DNA of 64,000 nt from Longimicrobium sp. (GTDB taxonomy: Bacteria; Gemmatimonadota; Gemmatimonadetes; Longimicrobiales; Longimicrobiaceae): the NCBI GenBank assembly GCA_036377595.1, contig DASUYB010000065.1, positions 1 to 64,000 on the forward strand. Direction: 5' to 3'. Below, one piece after another: positions 29,713 through 49,400 of the stretch. The notes under the pieces were generated by a model. It had not been told where the DNA came from and ran no database searches. It saw nothing but the letters and a program-made list of their open reading frames with translations. Numbering within the stretch: the first letter of the stretch is position 1; every line of letters starts with the position of its first letter. A program made the position numbers and the translations under genes.

Positions 29713-30795
29713 ATGAGCATCACCACGAACGAAGCGCCGACGACGATGACGGAGAAGGCCAAGAAGCCCAAGGGGGTGAAGTGCGTCGTGTGGGACCTGG
29801 ACCACACGGTGTGGGACGGCATCCTGCTCGAGGACGACAACGTCGAGTTGCGGCCGGGCGTGCTGGACATCATCCGCGCGCTGGACGAGCGTGGCATCCT
29901 GCAGTCCATCGCCAGCCGCAACGACCACGACCGCGCCATGGAGCGGCTGCGCGCGCTCGGCATCGCCGACTTCTTCCTCCATCCCCAGATCGACTGGAAC
30001 GCCAAGGGGCAGAACGTCGAGCGCATCGCCAAGAAGCTGAACATCGGGCTCGACACCTTCCTGTTCATCGACGACCAGCCGTTCGAGCGCGAGGAGGTGG
30101 CGTTCGCCTGCCCGCAGGTGCGCACCATGGACGCGGCCGACCTCGCCGGGCTCCTCGACCTCCCCGAGATGAACCCCGAGTTCATCACCGACGACAGCCG
30201 GCGGCGCCGCGAGATGTACCGCGCCGACATCGAGCGGCAGCAGGCCGAGGAGGGCTTCGCCGGGCCCAGCGAGGAGTTCCTGCGCACACTGGAGATGCGC
30301 TTCACCCTGGGGCCGTGCAGCGTGGACGACCTGCAGCGCGCCGAGGAGCTGACGGTGCGCACCAACCAGCTCAACACCACCGGCTACACCTACGGCTACG
30401 ACGAGCTCGACGCCTTCCGCACCTCGCCCGGCCACGTCCTTCTCGTGGCGGGATTGGAGGACCGCTACGGCACCTACGGGAAGATCGGGCTGGCGCTGGT
30501 GGAGAAGACCACGACGGAGTTCTGGACCGTCAAGCTGCTGCTGATGAGCTGCCGGGTGATGAGCCGCGGGGTGGGCACCATCATGATGAGCCACATCATG
30601 GAGCTGGCGAAGGCGGAGGGGGCGAAGCTGCGCGCCGAGTTCGTCCCCAACGGGCGCAACCGGATGATGGAGGTCACCTACCGCTTCGGCGGCTTCCGCG
30701 AGGTGGAGCGCCGCGGCGAGATGATCCTCTTCGAGCACGACCTGGCGACGATCGCCCCGTTCCCGGAGTACGTGCGGGTGGACGTGGGGGCGTAG
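29713..30795 (+). CDS. fkbH: FkbH-like HAD-family/GNAT protein (glyceryl-ACP formation)
   Basis: This soluble 360-aa protein has an N-terminal HAD-IIIC phosphatase region with the nucleophile motif DLDHT (Asp28, Asp30) followed by VWDGIL, and a later FIDDQPFEREE motif near 118. A C-terminal GNAT-like half (about 190-345) contains RTNQLNTTGYTY and YGKIGLALVEK. FkbH enzymes take 1,3-bisphosphoglycerate, remove phosphate and load a glyceryl unit onto an acyl carrier protein, usually as the first step to methoxymalonyl-ACP or as a starter or C3 unit. The usual partners (free-standing ACP, FkbG methyltransferase, FkbI and FkbK dehydrogenases) are not seen in the window. Its position between PKS-2 and NRPS-D suggests it serves this assembly line, but which carrier it loads is unknown. 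The ATG is set by homology at the N-terminus; upstream is repeat. Confidence 0.88.
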   Translation: MSITTNEAPTTMTEKAKKPKGVKCVVWDLDHTVWDGILLEDDNVELRPGVLDIIRALDERGILQSIASRNDHDRAMERLRALGIADFFLHPQIDWNAKGQNVERIAKKLNIGLDTFLFIDDQPFEREEVAFACPQVRTMDAADLAGLLDLPEMNPEFITDDSRRRREMYRADIERQQAEEGFAGPSEEFLRTLEMRFTLGPCSVDDLQRAEELTVRTNQLNTTGYTYGYDELDAFRTSPGHVLLVAGLEDRYGTYGKIGLALVEKTTTEFWTVKLLLMSCRVMSRGVGTIMMSHIMELAKAEGAKLRAEFVPNGRNRMMEVTYRFGGFREVERRGEMILFEHDLATIAPFPEYVRVDVGA

Positions 30796-31282
30796 GAACG
30801 GGCGGGGATAAGGGAGATTGGGGGATAGAGGGAGACGCGGGGGAAAGGCATCGTGCCCGGCGCGGCGCGGAGGCCCTCTCCCCCCGCCCCCTCCCCCAAA
30901 ACCGACTGGGGGAGGGGGAGACCTCAGCGCGGGGTCGGATTCGGTTCGGACGGCGGGCGGTCGCGCGGCCGCGAGCGGCCCCCTCCCCCGGCCCCTCCCC
31001 CGCTGCGCAGGGGAGGGGAGAACAAAGCGTGGGGGCCGCGATGGAGCAGCCCACGGGCCTCGCGGTGCACCGGAGGTTTGACCGCACCGCAGGCGGGGCG
31101 GCAGACGGGAGCCCTACCCTCTCCCGTTATCGGGAGAGGGCTTGCGCTCTAAGGCGCAGGGTGAGGGGGGCGGCCGCGGAGACGTACGCGAGCAGGGCCG
31201 GGACGTCTCCCCGGCAGACGCAGGATCGAGGATTCGACGATTTCGGCTGTGGAACGATCACGTTGACGCGAGCCATAGGACC
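30796..31282. repeat. Spacer fkbH-like/NRPS-D: hairpin repeat, R2, R3, R4 variant
   Basis: No gene is seen. A GC-rich hairpin of the CCTCCCCCAAAACCGACTGG type lies at about 30883-30925; this family also occurs in NRPS-F and at 59681. It is followed by R2 (about 30950-31035), R3 (about 31050-31110) and an R4 variant (about 31112-31168). R1 is absent here, unlike the spacers that follow a megaenzyme. About 110 unique bases precede NRPS-D. Confidence 0.75.
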
Positions 31283-34200
31283 ATGCAGGACCTGCTGAAC
31301 CGCAAGGCCGGACTCTCCGACGCCAAGCGCGCGCTGCTCGAGAAGCGGCTGCGCGGCCAGGCGCGCTCGCACCGCGCGCGCGAGGCCGTCACCCGCTGCG
31401 CCGGCGAGGGGCCCGTGTTCCCGCTCTCGTTCGCGCAGGAGCGGATGTGGTTCCTGGCGCAGATGGACCCCGGCTCGCCCATGTACAGCGTGCCCCTGGC
31501 CATCTCCATCCGCGCCGACGTGGACGTGCCCACGCTGGAGCGCGCCCTCACCTCGGTGGTGCGCCGCCACGAGACGCTGCGCACCGTCTACCGCATGGTC
31601 GACGGCGAGCTCAGGTCCATCGTCCTCCCGCCCTATCCCGCGCGCGTGGAGGTGTTCGACTGGCGCGATCGCGTCGCCGCCGGCGAGGACGTGCACGCGC
31701 TGGTGGCCGAGGAGGGCGCGCGGCCCATCGACATCTCCACCGGCCCGCTCTACCGCGTCACCCTGCTGCGCGTGAGCGAAGAGCGGTACGTGATGGTGAC
31801 CACCGTGCACCACATCGCCACCGACGGGTGGTCGATGCCCATCATCAACCGCGAGATCGACTACGCGTACGGCCGCTTCGTGCGCGGGCTGGAACTGGAC
31901 CTTCCCGAGCCGGAGCTGCGCTACGCCGACTACGCCGTGTGGCAGCGCCGCTGGCTCTCGGGCGACACGCTGCAGGAGCAGGTGGACTACTGGCGCAACC
32001 TCCTCGCGGGGGCGCCCGCGCTGGAGCTGCCCACCGACCGGCCGCGCCCGGCGGAGCAGAGCCACCGCGGGACCTTCCACCGCTTCAACATCCCCCCCGA
32101 CGTCACGCTGCCCATGCGCGAGCTGTGCGCGCGCGAGACGGTGACGCTGAACATGGTGCTGATGGCGTCGTTCATGGCGCTGCTGCACAAGCTGTCGGGG
32201 CAGGACGACATCGTCGTCGGCACGCTGCTGGGCAACCGCAGCCGCGCCGAGCTGGAGCAGATCCTGGGCTACTTCGTGAACACCGCGGCGCTCAGGATGG
32301 ACGTGGCCGGCGACCCCACGTTCATGGACCTGGTCCTCCGCGCGCGCACCGCCGTGCTCGAGGCCGACGCGCACCAGGACCTGCCGTTCGAGAAGCTGGT
32401 GGACGAGCTGGACCTGCCGCGCGACCTCAGCCGGCACCCGGTGTTCCAGGTGATGTTCTTCCACCACGTGTTCGTGGGCGTGCACCGCGCCTCGGCCGAC
32501 GGGATGGTGACGCCGCTCGACCCGCAGCCGGTCTACGCGGAGAACAGCGTGTCGCTGGTGGACACCGGCGTCAGCAAGTTCGACATGATGCTGTGCACCA
32601 TGGAGGCCGGCGACGGCCTCATGGCCATGCTGGAGTACAACACCGACCTGTGGGACGCGCCCAGCATGCAGGCGTTCGGCGCGCGCATGCTGAACCTGAT
32701 GCGCGGCGCCGTCGCCCGGCCGCACGCGCGGCTCTCCGAGCTGTCGATCCTCGACGAGGCCGAGCGGCGCGCCGTCCTGGGCGACTTCAACGCGACCGAC
32801 CGCGAGCTCCCGTACCTCCCCCTCGCCCGCCGCTTCGAGCAGCAGGCGGCGGCCACGCCCGGCGCGCCCGCGCTGACGCACGAGGGGACGACGCTCGCCT
32901 ACGCGGAGCTGAACGCGCGCGCGAACCGGCTCGCGCGGCGGCTGCGTGCGCTGGGGGCGGGGCCGGAGGTGCGCGTGGGCGTGTGCCTGGAGCGCACGCC
33001 GGAGCTGATCGCCGCGCTCCTCGCCGTCGCCAAGGCGGGGGCGGCGTGGGTGCCGCTCGACCCGTCGTATCCCCCCGCCCGCATCCGCGCGCTGCTGGCG
33101 GACGCCGGCGCGCCGCTCGTCGTCACCACCTCGGGGCGATGGGAGGCGATCGCGTCCGACGGCCTCGCGCCTGTCCTCGTCGACGCGCACGGCGATGAAA
33201 TCTCCCATGAAGATTCTGGGGATCTGGGGATCGGGATCGATCCGGCGAGCCTCGCCTACGTCCTCTTCACCTCGGGGTCGACGGGGACGCCGAAGGGGGT
33301 GGAGATCCCCAACGGCGCCGTCTCGAACCTCCTGGGGTGGATGCGCGAGATGGTGGCGGACGAGGAGCGCGCGGTGGTGCTCGGTTCGACGTCGACCTCG
33401 TTCGACGTCTCCGTGGCGGAGATCTTCGACACGCTGTGCAACGGCGGGCGGCTCGTCCTCGTCGGCAACGCGCTCGATCTCGTCGGGCTCCCCGGCGCGG
33501 ACGAGGTGCGGATGGGGGTGATGGTGCCCACCGCCGCCGCCGAGCTGCTGCGCGCGGGCGCGCTCCCTCCGTCGCTGGCCACGCTGAACCTGGCCGGCGA
33601 GGCGCTCCCCGACACCCTCGTCGACGCGCTGTACGCCACGGGGACGGTGCGCACCGTCCGCAACATCTACGGCCCCACCGAGGCCACCGTCTACGCCACC
33701 GCCGGCGTGTGCGCGCCCGGTGCGCCGGTGACCATCGGCCGCCCCGTCGCCAACACGCGCACGTACGTGCTGGACGCGGCGCTGCAGCCGGTGCCGCCGG
33801 GCGTGTTCGGCGAGCTGTACCTGGCCGGCGCGCAGGTGGCGCGCGGCTACGGCGGCCGCCCCGCGCTCACCGCCGAGCGCTTCGTCCCCGACCCGTTCTC
33901 CGGCGTCCCCGGCGCGCGGATGTACCGCACGGGGGATCGGGTGCGGTGGAAGGAAGTGCGAGAGTGCGAAAGTGCGAAGGTACGAAAGTGGAACGACGCG
34001 GGAGATGCTTCGTCTCGCGGCGAATCCGCTCTCGCACCCTCGCACCCTCGCACTTTCGCACTCGAATACCACGGGCGCTTCGACACGCAGGTGAAGGTGC
34101 GCGGCCACCGCATCGAGCCGGGCGAGGTGGAGCACGCGCTGATGCATCACCCCGCTGTGCTCGAGGCCGCCGCGGCCGTGCGCGACGGGCGGCTGGTGGC

Positions 34201-36067
34201 GTGGACCGTGGCCGCGCCGGGGGCGGAGGCCGCGACGGGGGCCGAGCTGCGCGCCTTCCTGCGCGAGCGCCTCCCCGAGTACATGGTGCCCGCGGCCTTC
34301 GTGGCGATGGACGCCTTCCCGACGACAACGAGCGGGAAGATGGACCGTGCCGCGCTCCCCGAGCCGGCGGCGGAGAAAGCGCCCGCGGCCGCCGCGTCGG
34401 AGGGAGACGCGCCGGCGAACGCGGTGGAGGAGGCGCTGGCGCGGATCTGGGCGCAGGTGCTGCGGCGCGAGCGGGTGGGCGTGCACGAGAACTTCTTCGA
34501 GCTGGGGGGAGATTCGATTCTCTCCATCCAGGTCATCCTCCGCGCGGCGCAGGAGGGGATCCGCATCGTGCCGCGCCAGATCTTCGCGCACGCCACCGTC
34601 GCCGAGCTGGCCGCGGTCGCGGGGACGGCGCCCGTCGTCGTCGCCGAGCAGGGCGCGGTGACGGGCGAGGCGCCGCTGACGCCCGTGCAGGCGTGGTTCT
34701 TCGCGCAGGACCTCGCGGACGCGCACCACTGGAACCAGGCGTTCCTCCTCCGCGCCACGGAGCGCATCGACGCGGATCTCCTCGCGCGGGCGGCGGACGC
34801 GCTGCTGGCGCACCACGACGCGCTCCGCGCCCGCTTCGTCCGCACCGGCGACGGGTGGACGCAGCGCTTCGACGCGCCCGGCGGCCCGTCCCCCGTCTTC
34901 GTCGTCGATCTGGGTGACGTCTCCGACGCGGCATTGGCGGATGCGATCGCCGCGCGGGCGACGGAGGCGCAGGCGTCGCTCGACGTGGAGCGCGGACCCG
35001 TGATCTCCATCACCCTGTTCGACTGCGGTGCGCATCGCCCGCAGCGGCTGCTCGTCGCCGCGCACCATCTCGTCGTCGACGCGGTCTCGTGGCCGCCGCT
35101 GCTCGCGGATCTGGAGGCGGCGTACCGCGCGCTGGCCGCCGGATCGGATCCCCATCTCCCGCCCAAGACCACGTCGTACGCGCACTGGGCGCGGCGGCTG
35201 GCGGCGTTCGCGCGCACCCCCGAGGTCCGCGGCGAGACGGGCTACTGGAGCGGCATCCCCACCCATCTCCCCCCGCTCCCCGTGGACGCGGAGGGAGAGG
35301 ACGTGGAGGGCGCCGCGGACGCCGTGGCCGTGGAGCTGGACGAGGCCGAGACGCGGGCGCTGCTGGAGGAGGTGCCGCCCGTCTACGGCACGCAGGTGAA
35401 CGACGCGCTCCTGGCCGCGCTGGCCATCGCGCTGCGCGAGTGGACCGGGCGCGAGGAGGCGCTGGTGGAGCTGGAGGGGCACGGCCGCGAAGACCTGTTC
35501 GAGGACGTGGATTCCAGCCGCACCGTGGGCTGGTTCACGACGATGTATCCCGTCCTCCTGCGCGCCGTGGGCGACGTGGGGGCGACGGTGAAGGCGGCGA
35601 AGGAGACGCTGCGCGCCGTCCCGCGCCGCGGCATCGGCTACGGGATGCTGCGCTGGATTGGCGAGCCGGCCGACCGCGCGCTGCTGGCGTCGCGCGCGCG
35701 GCCGGAGGTGAGCTTCAACTACCTGGGGCAGGTGGACGGCAGCGCGCAGGGAGACCGCTCGCCGCTGCTGGTGCCGGCAGAGGAGCCGGCGGGCGCGGTG
35801 CGGTCGCCGCGGGCGCAGCGGCGCCACCGCATTGCCGTGGAGGGGATGACGGCGGGCGGGCGGCTGCGGATGGCGTTCTGGCACTCCACCGCCGTCTACC
35901 GCCGCGAGACGGTGGAGCGGCTGGCGGAGGCGTACGCGTCTGCGCTGCGGGCGCTGATCGCGCACTGCCGCGAAGGCGGCGCGGGCGGCTTCACCCCGTC
36001 CGACTTTCCCGAGGCCGGCCTCGACCAGGCATCGCTCGACGCGCTGATGGCGCAGCTGGGCGGGTGA
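31283..36067 (+). CDS. Non-ribosomal peptide synthetase, one module C-A-T-E (NRPS-D)
   Basis: This 1594-aa protein is the counterpart of NRPS-A in the second half. C about 35-470 (HHIATDG, His177), A about 505-1020, T Ser1078 in LGGDSI, E about 1125-1570 with an intact HHLVVDAVSW (His1261-His1262), EGHGRED and RTVGWFT. An epimerised residue is expected. The hand-read code DVAVNAIVYK has no firm match. Its pattern D(V/L)xxN(A/G)xxYK recalls cyanobacterial Ala/Gly-type codes such as DLFNNALTYK (low confidence). A7-A8 contains palindrome copy 5. The N-terminal helix [16 protein letters not shown] is shared in kind with NRPS-A, -C and -F. The C-terminal TPSDFPEAGLDQ tail is COM-donor-like and faces the COM-acceptor-like start of NRPS-E. 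The ATG at 31283 is chosen because the 47 codons before it lie in repeat DNA. Confidence 0.93.
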   Translation: MQDLLNRKAGLSDAKRALLEKRLRGQARSHRAREAVTRCAGEGPVFPLSFAQERMWFLAQMDPGSPMYSVPLAISIRADVDVPTLERALTSVVRRHETLRTVYRMVDGELRSIVLPPYPARVEVFDWRDRVAAGEDVHALVAEEGARPIDISTGPLYRVTLLRVSEERYVMVTTVHHIATDGWSMPIINREIDYAYGRFVRGLELDLPEPELRYADYAVWQRRWLSGDTLQEQVDYWRNLLAGAPALELPTDRPRPAEQSHRGTFHRFNIPPDVTLPMRELCARETVTLNMVLMASFMALLHKLSGQDDIVVGTLLGNRSRAELEQILGYFVNTAALRMDVAGDPTFMDLVLRARTAVLEADAHQDLPFEKLVDELDLPRDLSRHPVFQVMFFHHVFVGVHRASADGMVTPLDPQPVYAENSVSLVDTGVSKFDMMLCTMEAGDGLMAMLEYNTDLWDAPSMQAFGARMLNLMRGAVARPHARLSELSILDEAERRAVLGDFNATDRELPYLPLARRFEQQAAATPGAPALTHEGTTLAYAELNARANRLARRLRALGAGPEVRVGVCLERTPELIAALLAVAKAGAAWVPLDPSYPPARIRALLADAGAPLVVTTSGRWEAIASDGLAPVLVDAHGDEISHEDSGDLGIGIDPASLAYVLFTSGSTGTPKGVEIPNGAVSNLLGWMREMVADEERAVVLGSTSTSFDVSVAEIFDTLCNGGRLVLVGNALDLVGLPGADEVRMGVMVPTAAAELLRAGALPPSLATLNLAGEALPDTLVDALYATGTVRTVRNIYGPTEATVYATAGVCAPGAPVTIGRPVANTRTYVLDAALQPVPPGVFGELYLAGAQVARGYGGRPALTAERFVPDPFSGVPGARMYRTGDRVRWKEVRECESAKVRKWNDAGDASSRGESALAPSHPRTFALEYHGRFDTQVKVRGHRIEPGEVEHALMHHPAVLEAAAAVRDGRLVAWTVAAPGAEAATGAELRAFLRERLPEYMVPAAFVAMDAFPTTTSGKMDRAALPEPAAEKAPAAAASEGDAPANAVEEALARIWAQVLRRERVGVHENFFELGGDSILSIQVILRAAQEGIRIVPRQIFAHATVAELAAVAGTAPVVVAEQGAVTGEAPLTPVQAWFFAQDLADAHHWNQAFLLRATERIDADLLARAADALLAHHDALRARFVRTGDGWTQRFDAPGGPSPVFVVDLGDVSDAALADAIAARATEAQASLDVERGPVISITLFDCGAHRPQRLLVAAHHLVVDAVSWPPLLADLEAAYRALAAGSDPHLPPKTTSYAHWARRLAAFARTPEVRGETGYWSGIPTHLPPLPVDAEGEDVEGAADAVAVELDEAETRALLEEVPPVYGTQVNDALLAALAIALREWTGREEALVELEGHGREDLFEDVDSSRTVGWFTTMYPVLLRAVGDVGATVKAAKETLRAVPRRGIGYGMLRWIGEPADRALLASRARPEVSFNYLGQVDGSAQGDRSPLLVPAEEPAGAVRSPRAQRRHRIAVEGMTAGGRLRMAFWHSTAVYRRETVERLAEAYASALRALIAHCREGGAGGFTPSDFPEAGLDQASLDALMAQLGG
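33953..34064. repeat. In-frame A7-A8 palindrome, copy 5 (NRPS-D)
   Basis: The left arm is translated VRECESAKVRK, the loop is long (WNDAGDASSRGES), and the right arm reads ALAPSHPRTFAL. It lies directly before EYHGRFDTQVKVRG (motif A8). Confidence 0.9.
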
Positions 36068-36084
36068 TCCAAAAAGAAATGGGC

Positions 36085-36144
36085 TCACGCAGAGGAGCAG
36101 AGGCAGCAGAGGAAGTTCTCTGCTCCCTCTGCTGCTCTGCGTGA
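36085..36144. repeat. 60-bp inverted repeat between NRPS-D and NRPS-E
   Basis: An almost continuous palindrome starts TCACGCAGAGGAGCAGAGG and ends with the reverse complement CTCTGCTGCTCTGCGTGA, meeting near AAGTTCTC. It is the only notable feature of the 128-bp spacer, which lacks the R1-R4 mosaic. It could act as an mRNA hairpin or processing site, or be one more dispersed repeat; there is no T-tract after it. Confidence 0.85.
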
Positions 36145-36195
36145 CACCATCAACCAGATCGGCCGACGCGACGACGCCGGTCGCGATGACGTGAT

Positions 36196-46020
<9,825 letters not shown>

Positions 46021-46466
46021 GAGCCCTCACCTGGCATCGCGCCCTCTCCGGCATCGCGCCCTCTCCGGCTCGCCTAGGCTCGCCACCTCTCCCCTACCGG
46101 GAGAGGTAGGGGTGAGAACATCGGCGCGGGCGGCGTGGATTCGCGTGGCCGCGGACTGGCCCCCTCCCCCGGCCCCTCCCCCGCTGCGCAGGGGAGGGGA
46201 GAACAAAGTGGGGGGTACGTGACGGTGCCGACCTCCGGCCTCGCGGTGCACCGGAGCCTGTAACCGAGCCGCAGGCTGCGCGGCAGACCGGAACCCAACC
46301 CTCTCCCGGTACGGGAGAGGGCGAGCGCTCTAAGGCGCGGGGAGAGGGCGGACGGAAGGCGGCATTGCAGCAGTCGGTTGGTCTCCGGCCTCGCGGAGAG
46401 GGCGGGACGGGCGCGCGCTGACGGTGCGGATCTGCGCACGTGAACGGGTTACCTGTTGAAGTCTAG
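46021..46466. repeat. Spacer NRPS-E/NRPS-F: R1-R2-R3-R4 mosaic
   Basis: No gene is seen. A CATCGCGCCCTCTCCGG unit is repeated twice just after the stop. Then come R1 (about 46060-46120, with a GAGAGG variant stem), R2 (about 46125-46210), R3 (about 46231-46283), R4 (about 46287-46375) and a fragment of R3. The ribosome binding site before NRPS-F is weak (TTGAAGTCTAG). Confidence 0.75.
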
Positions 46467-49400
46467 ATGACCGAAGTCTCGAAGAAGCTGGGCGAGCTGT
46501 CGCCGGAGCAGCGGAAGCTCCTCGCGCTCCGGCTGCGGATGCAGAAGGCGAAGGAATCCGCCCCCGCGCCGCAGGAGCGCGAGGGCGGCGTCTTTCCGCT
46601 CTCGTTCGCGCAGCAGCGCATGTGGCTGCTGGACCGGCTGGACCCCGGCGCCACCGCCTACAACCTCGCCTTCCCCTGGCGCCTGCGCGGCCCGCTCGAC
46701 GTGCCCGCGCTGGAGCGCGCCGTCGCCGAGATCGTGCGGCGGCACGAGACGCTGCGCACCCGCATCGACGTCCGCGACGGCGAGCCCGCGCAGGTCGTCG
46801 AGCCGTTCCGCGAGTGGACGCTCCCCGTCGTCGACCGCCCCATCCCCGAGGCGGAGCGCGAGGCGGAGCTGGCGCGCATCGCCACGGAGGAGGCGAACCG
46901 GCCGTTCGACCTGGCCGCGGGGCCGCTCTTCCGCGCGCTGCTGGTGCGCGCCGCCGACGACGACCACCTCTTCGTCTGGTCCGTCCACCACGTGGTCGGC
47001 GACGGCTGGTCCACCGGCGTGTTCGACCGCGAGCTGAAGGCGCTGTACGAGGCGTTCGCCGCCGGCCGCTCGTCGCCGCTGCCGCCGCTGCCCATCCAGT
47101 ACGGCGACTTCGCGGTGCGGCAGCGCGAGCGGCTGTCGGGCGAGGCGCTGGAACGGCAGGTGGCGTGGTGGAAGGATCGCCTGGCCGGCGCGCCCGCGCT
47201 GCTCGAGCTGCCGACGGACCGCCCGCGCCCCGCCGTCCGCTCCGACCGCGGCGACGTCGTCGGCTTCGAGGTGGAGGGCGTCGCCGCGGCGGTCGAGGCG
47301 CTGGCGCGCGAGGCCGACGCCACGCCGTTCATGGTGCTGCTCGCGGCGTGGCAGGCGCTGCTCGGGCGGTGGTCGGGGCAGGACGACGTGCTGGTCGGCA
47401 CGCCCATCGCCAGCCGCACCACGCCGGACGTGGAGCCGCTGATCGGCTACTTCGCCAACACGCTGGTGCTGCGCGGCGACCTGGGCGGCGACCCCACCTT
47501 CCGCGCCCTCCTCGCCCGCGTGCGCGAGGCCACGCTGGGCGCGTACGAGCACCAGGATCTCCCCTTCGAAAAGCTGGTGGAGGAGATCAACCCCGGGCGC
47601 AGCCTCAGCCACACGCCGCTCTTCCAGGTCGCGTTCGTCTTCCAGAACCTGGCCGCGGCCACGGGCATCACCGAGCAGCGCCGGCTGGGCGACGCGGCGA
47701 TGGAGCCCGCCGGCCGCGGCCGCGAGACCGCCAAGTTCGACCTCACGCTGACGCTGGTGCAGGACTCCGGGCGTACCCTCGGCAGCCTCGAGTACGCCGC
47801 CGAGCTGTGGGACCGCGCCACGGTGGAGCGGATGATCGGCCACCTCGGCGTCCTGCTGCGCGAGGCGCTGCGGCGGCCGGACGCGCGCATCTCCGATCTC
47901 CCGCTGCTGATGGACGCCGAGCGCGTGGAGCTGGAGGCGCGCGCCCGCCCCGCCGCCGCCTTCGCTGCGGACGAGCCGCTGCACGTCCGCTTCGCCGCGC
48001 AGGCCGCGCGCTCGCCGGACGCCGTCGCGGCGACGTACGAGGGCGAGCGGCTGACGTACGCGGAGCTGGACGCGCGCGCGAATCGACTCGCGCATCACCT
48101 GGCCGCGCGCGGCACGCGGCCGGGCGATCTCGTCGGCCTGTGCGTGGAGCGCTCGCTGGAGACGGTGGTCGGCATCCTGGGCATCCTCAAGGCCGGCGCC
48201 GCCTATCTCCCGCTCGACCCGGCGTACCCGGACGAGCGCATCGCGCACATGCTGGCCGACTCCGGCGCGCGCCTCGTCCTCGCGACGGCGGACCTCGCGT
48301 CGCGGGTTTCGGGAGATGGCATCACCGCGATCCTCCTCGATTCCGACCGCGCGGAGATCGACGCGCATCCGTCCATCCCCCCCGCCGTGGAGGTGGATGG
48401 CGATGCGCTCGCGTACGTCATCTACACCTCGGGCTCGACGGGGCGGCCGAAGGGCGTGCAGGTGACGCACGCGAACGTGATGCGCCTGTTCGCGGCGACG
48501 GACGAGTGGTTCGGCTTCGGCGCGGACGACGTGTGGACGCTCTTCCACTCGTACGCGTTCGACTTCTCGGTCTGGGAGATCTGGGGCTCGCTGCTGTACG
48601 GCGGCCGGCTGGTGGTCGTCCCCTTCTACGTCAGCCGCAACCCCGACGCCTTCCGCGACCTGCTCGCCCGCGAGCGCGTGACGGTGCTGAACCAGACCCC
48701 CAGCGCCTTCCGCCAGCTCATCCGCGCCGACGAGGAGGCGTGGGGAGATCGCAGTCGCTCGGCCTCTGGTGGCCAGGCCCCGGCGCGGGGGAGCCGGGCG
48801 AATGAATTCGCGGCAACAACTACACAAAGTCCGCCTTCGCGGACTGGGGCGCTGGCTGGTCCTGCCGAAGCAGACCCCGACGCGGGCTCCAACGCGCATC
48901 CCGCGGCTGCGAGCGGGCTTGCGCTCCGCTGCGTCATCTTCGGCGGCGAGGCGCTGGACCCGGCGTCGCTGCGCGGGTGGGTGGAGCGGCACGGCGACGA
49001 GGCGCCGCGGCTGGTCAACATGTACGGCATCACCGAGACGACGGTGCACGTCACCTATCGCGTGATCCGCGAGGCGGACGTGCTCGCCGGCTCGGCCAGC
49101 CCGATCGGCATCCCCATCCCCGACCTGTCGGTGCAGGTGCTCGACCCGCGCGGCCGCCCCGTCCCCGTGGGCGTGGTGGGGGAGATGTACGTCGGTGGCG
49201 CGGGGGTGGCGCGCGGCTACCTCGGCCGTCCCGCGCTGACCGCCGAGCGCTTCGTCCCCGATCCGTATCCGCCCGTCCCCGGCGCGCGCCTATACCGCTC
49301 GGGAGATCTGGCGCGGTGGACCGAAGTGCGAGAGTGCGAAGGTGCGAAAGTGCGAGAGCGGGACGCCGCGGCCGACGCCTCGTCCGGCGCTGAGTCCACT

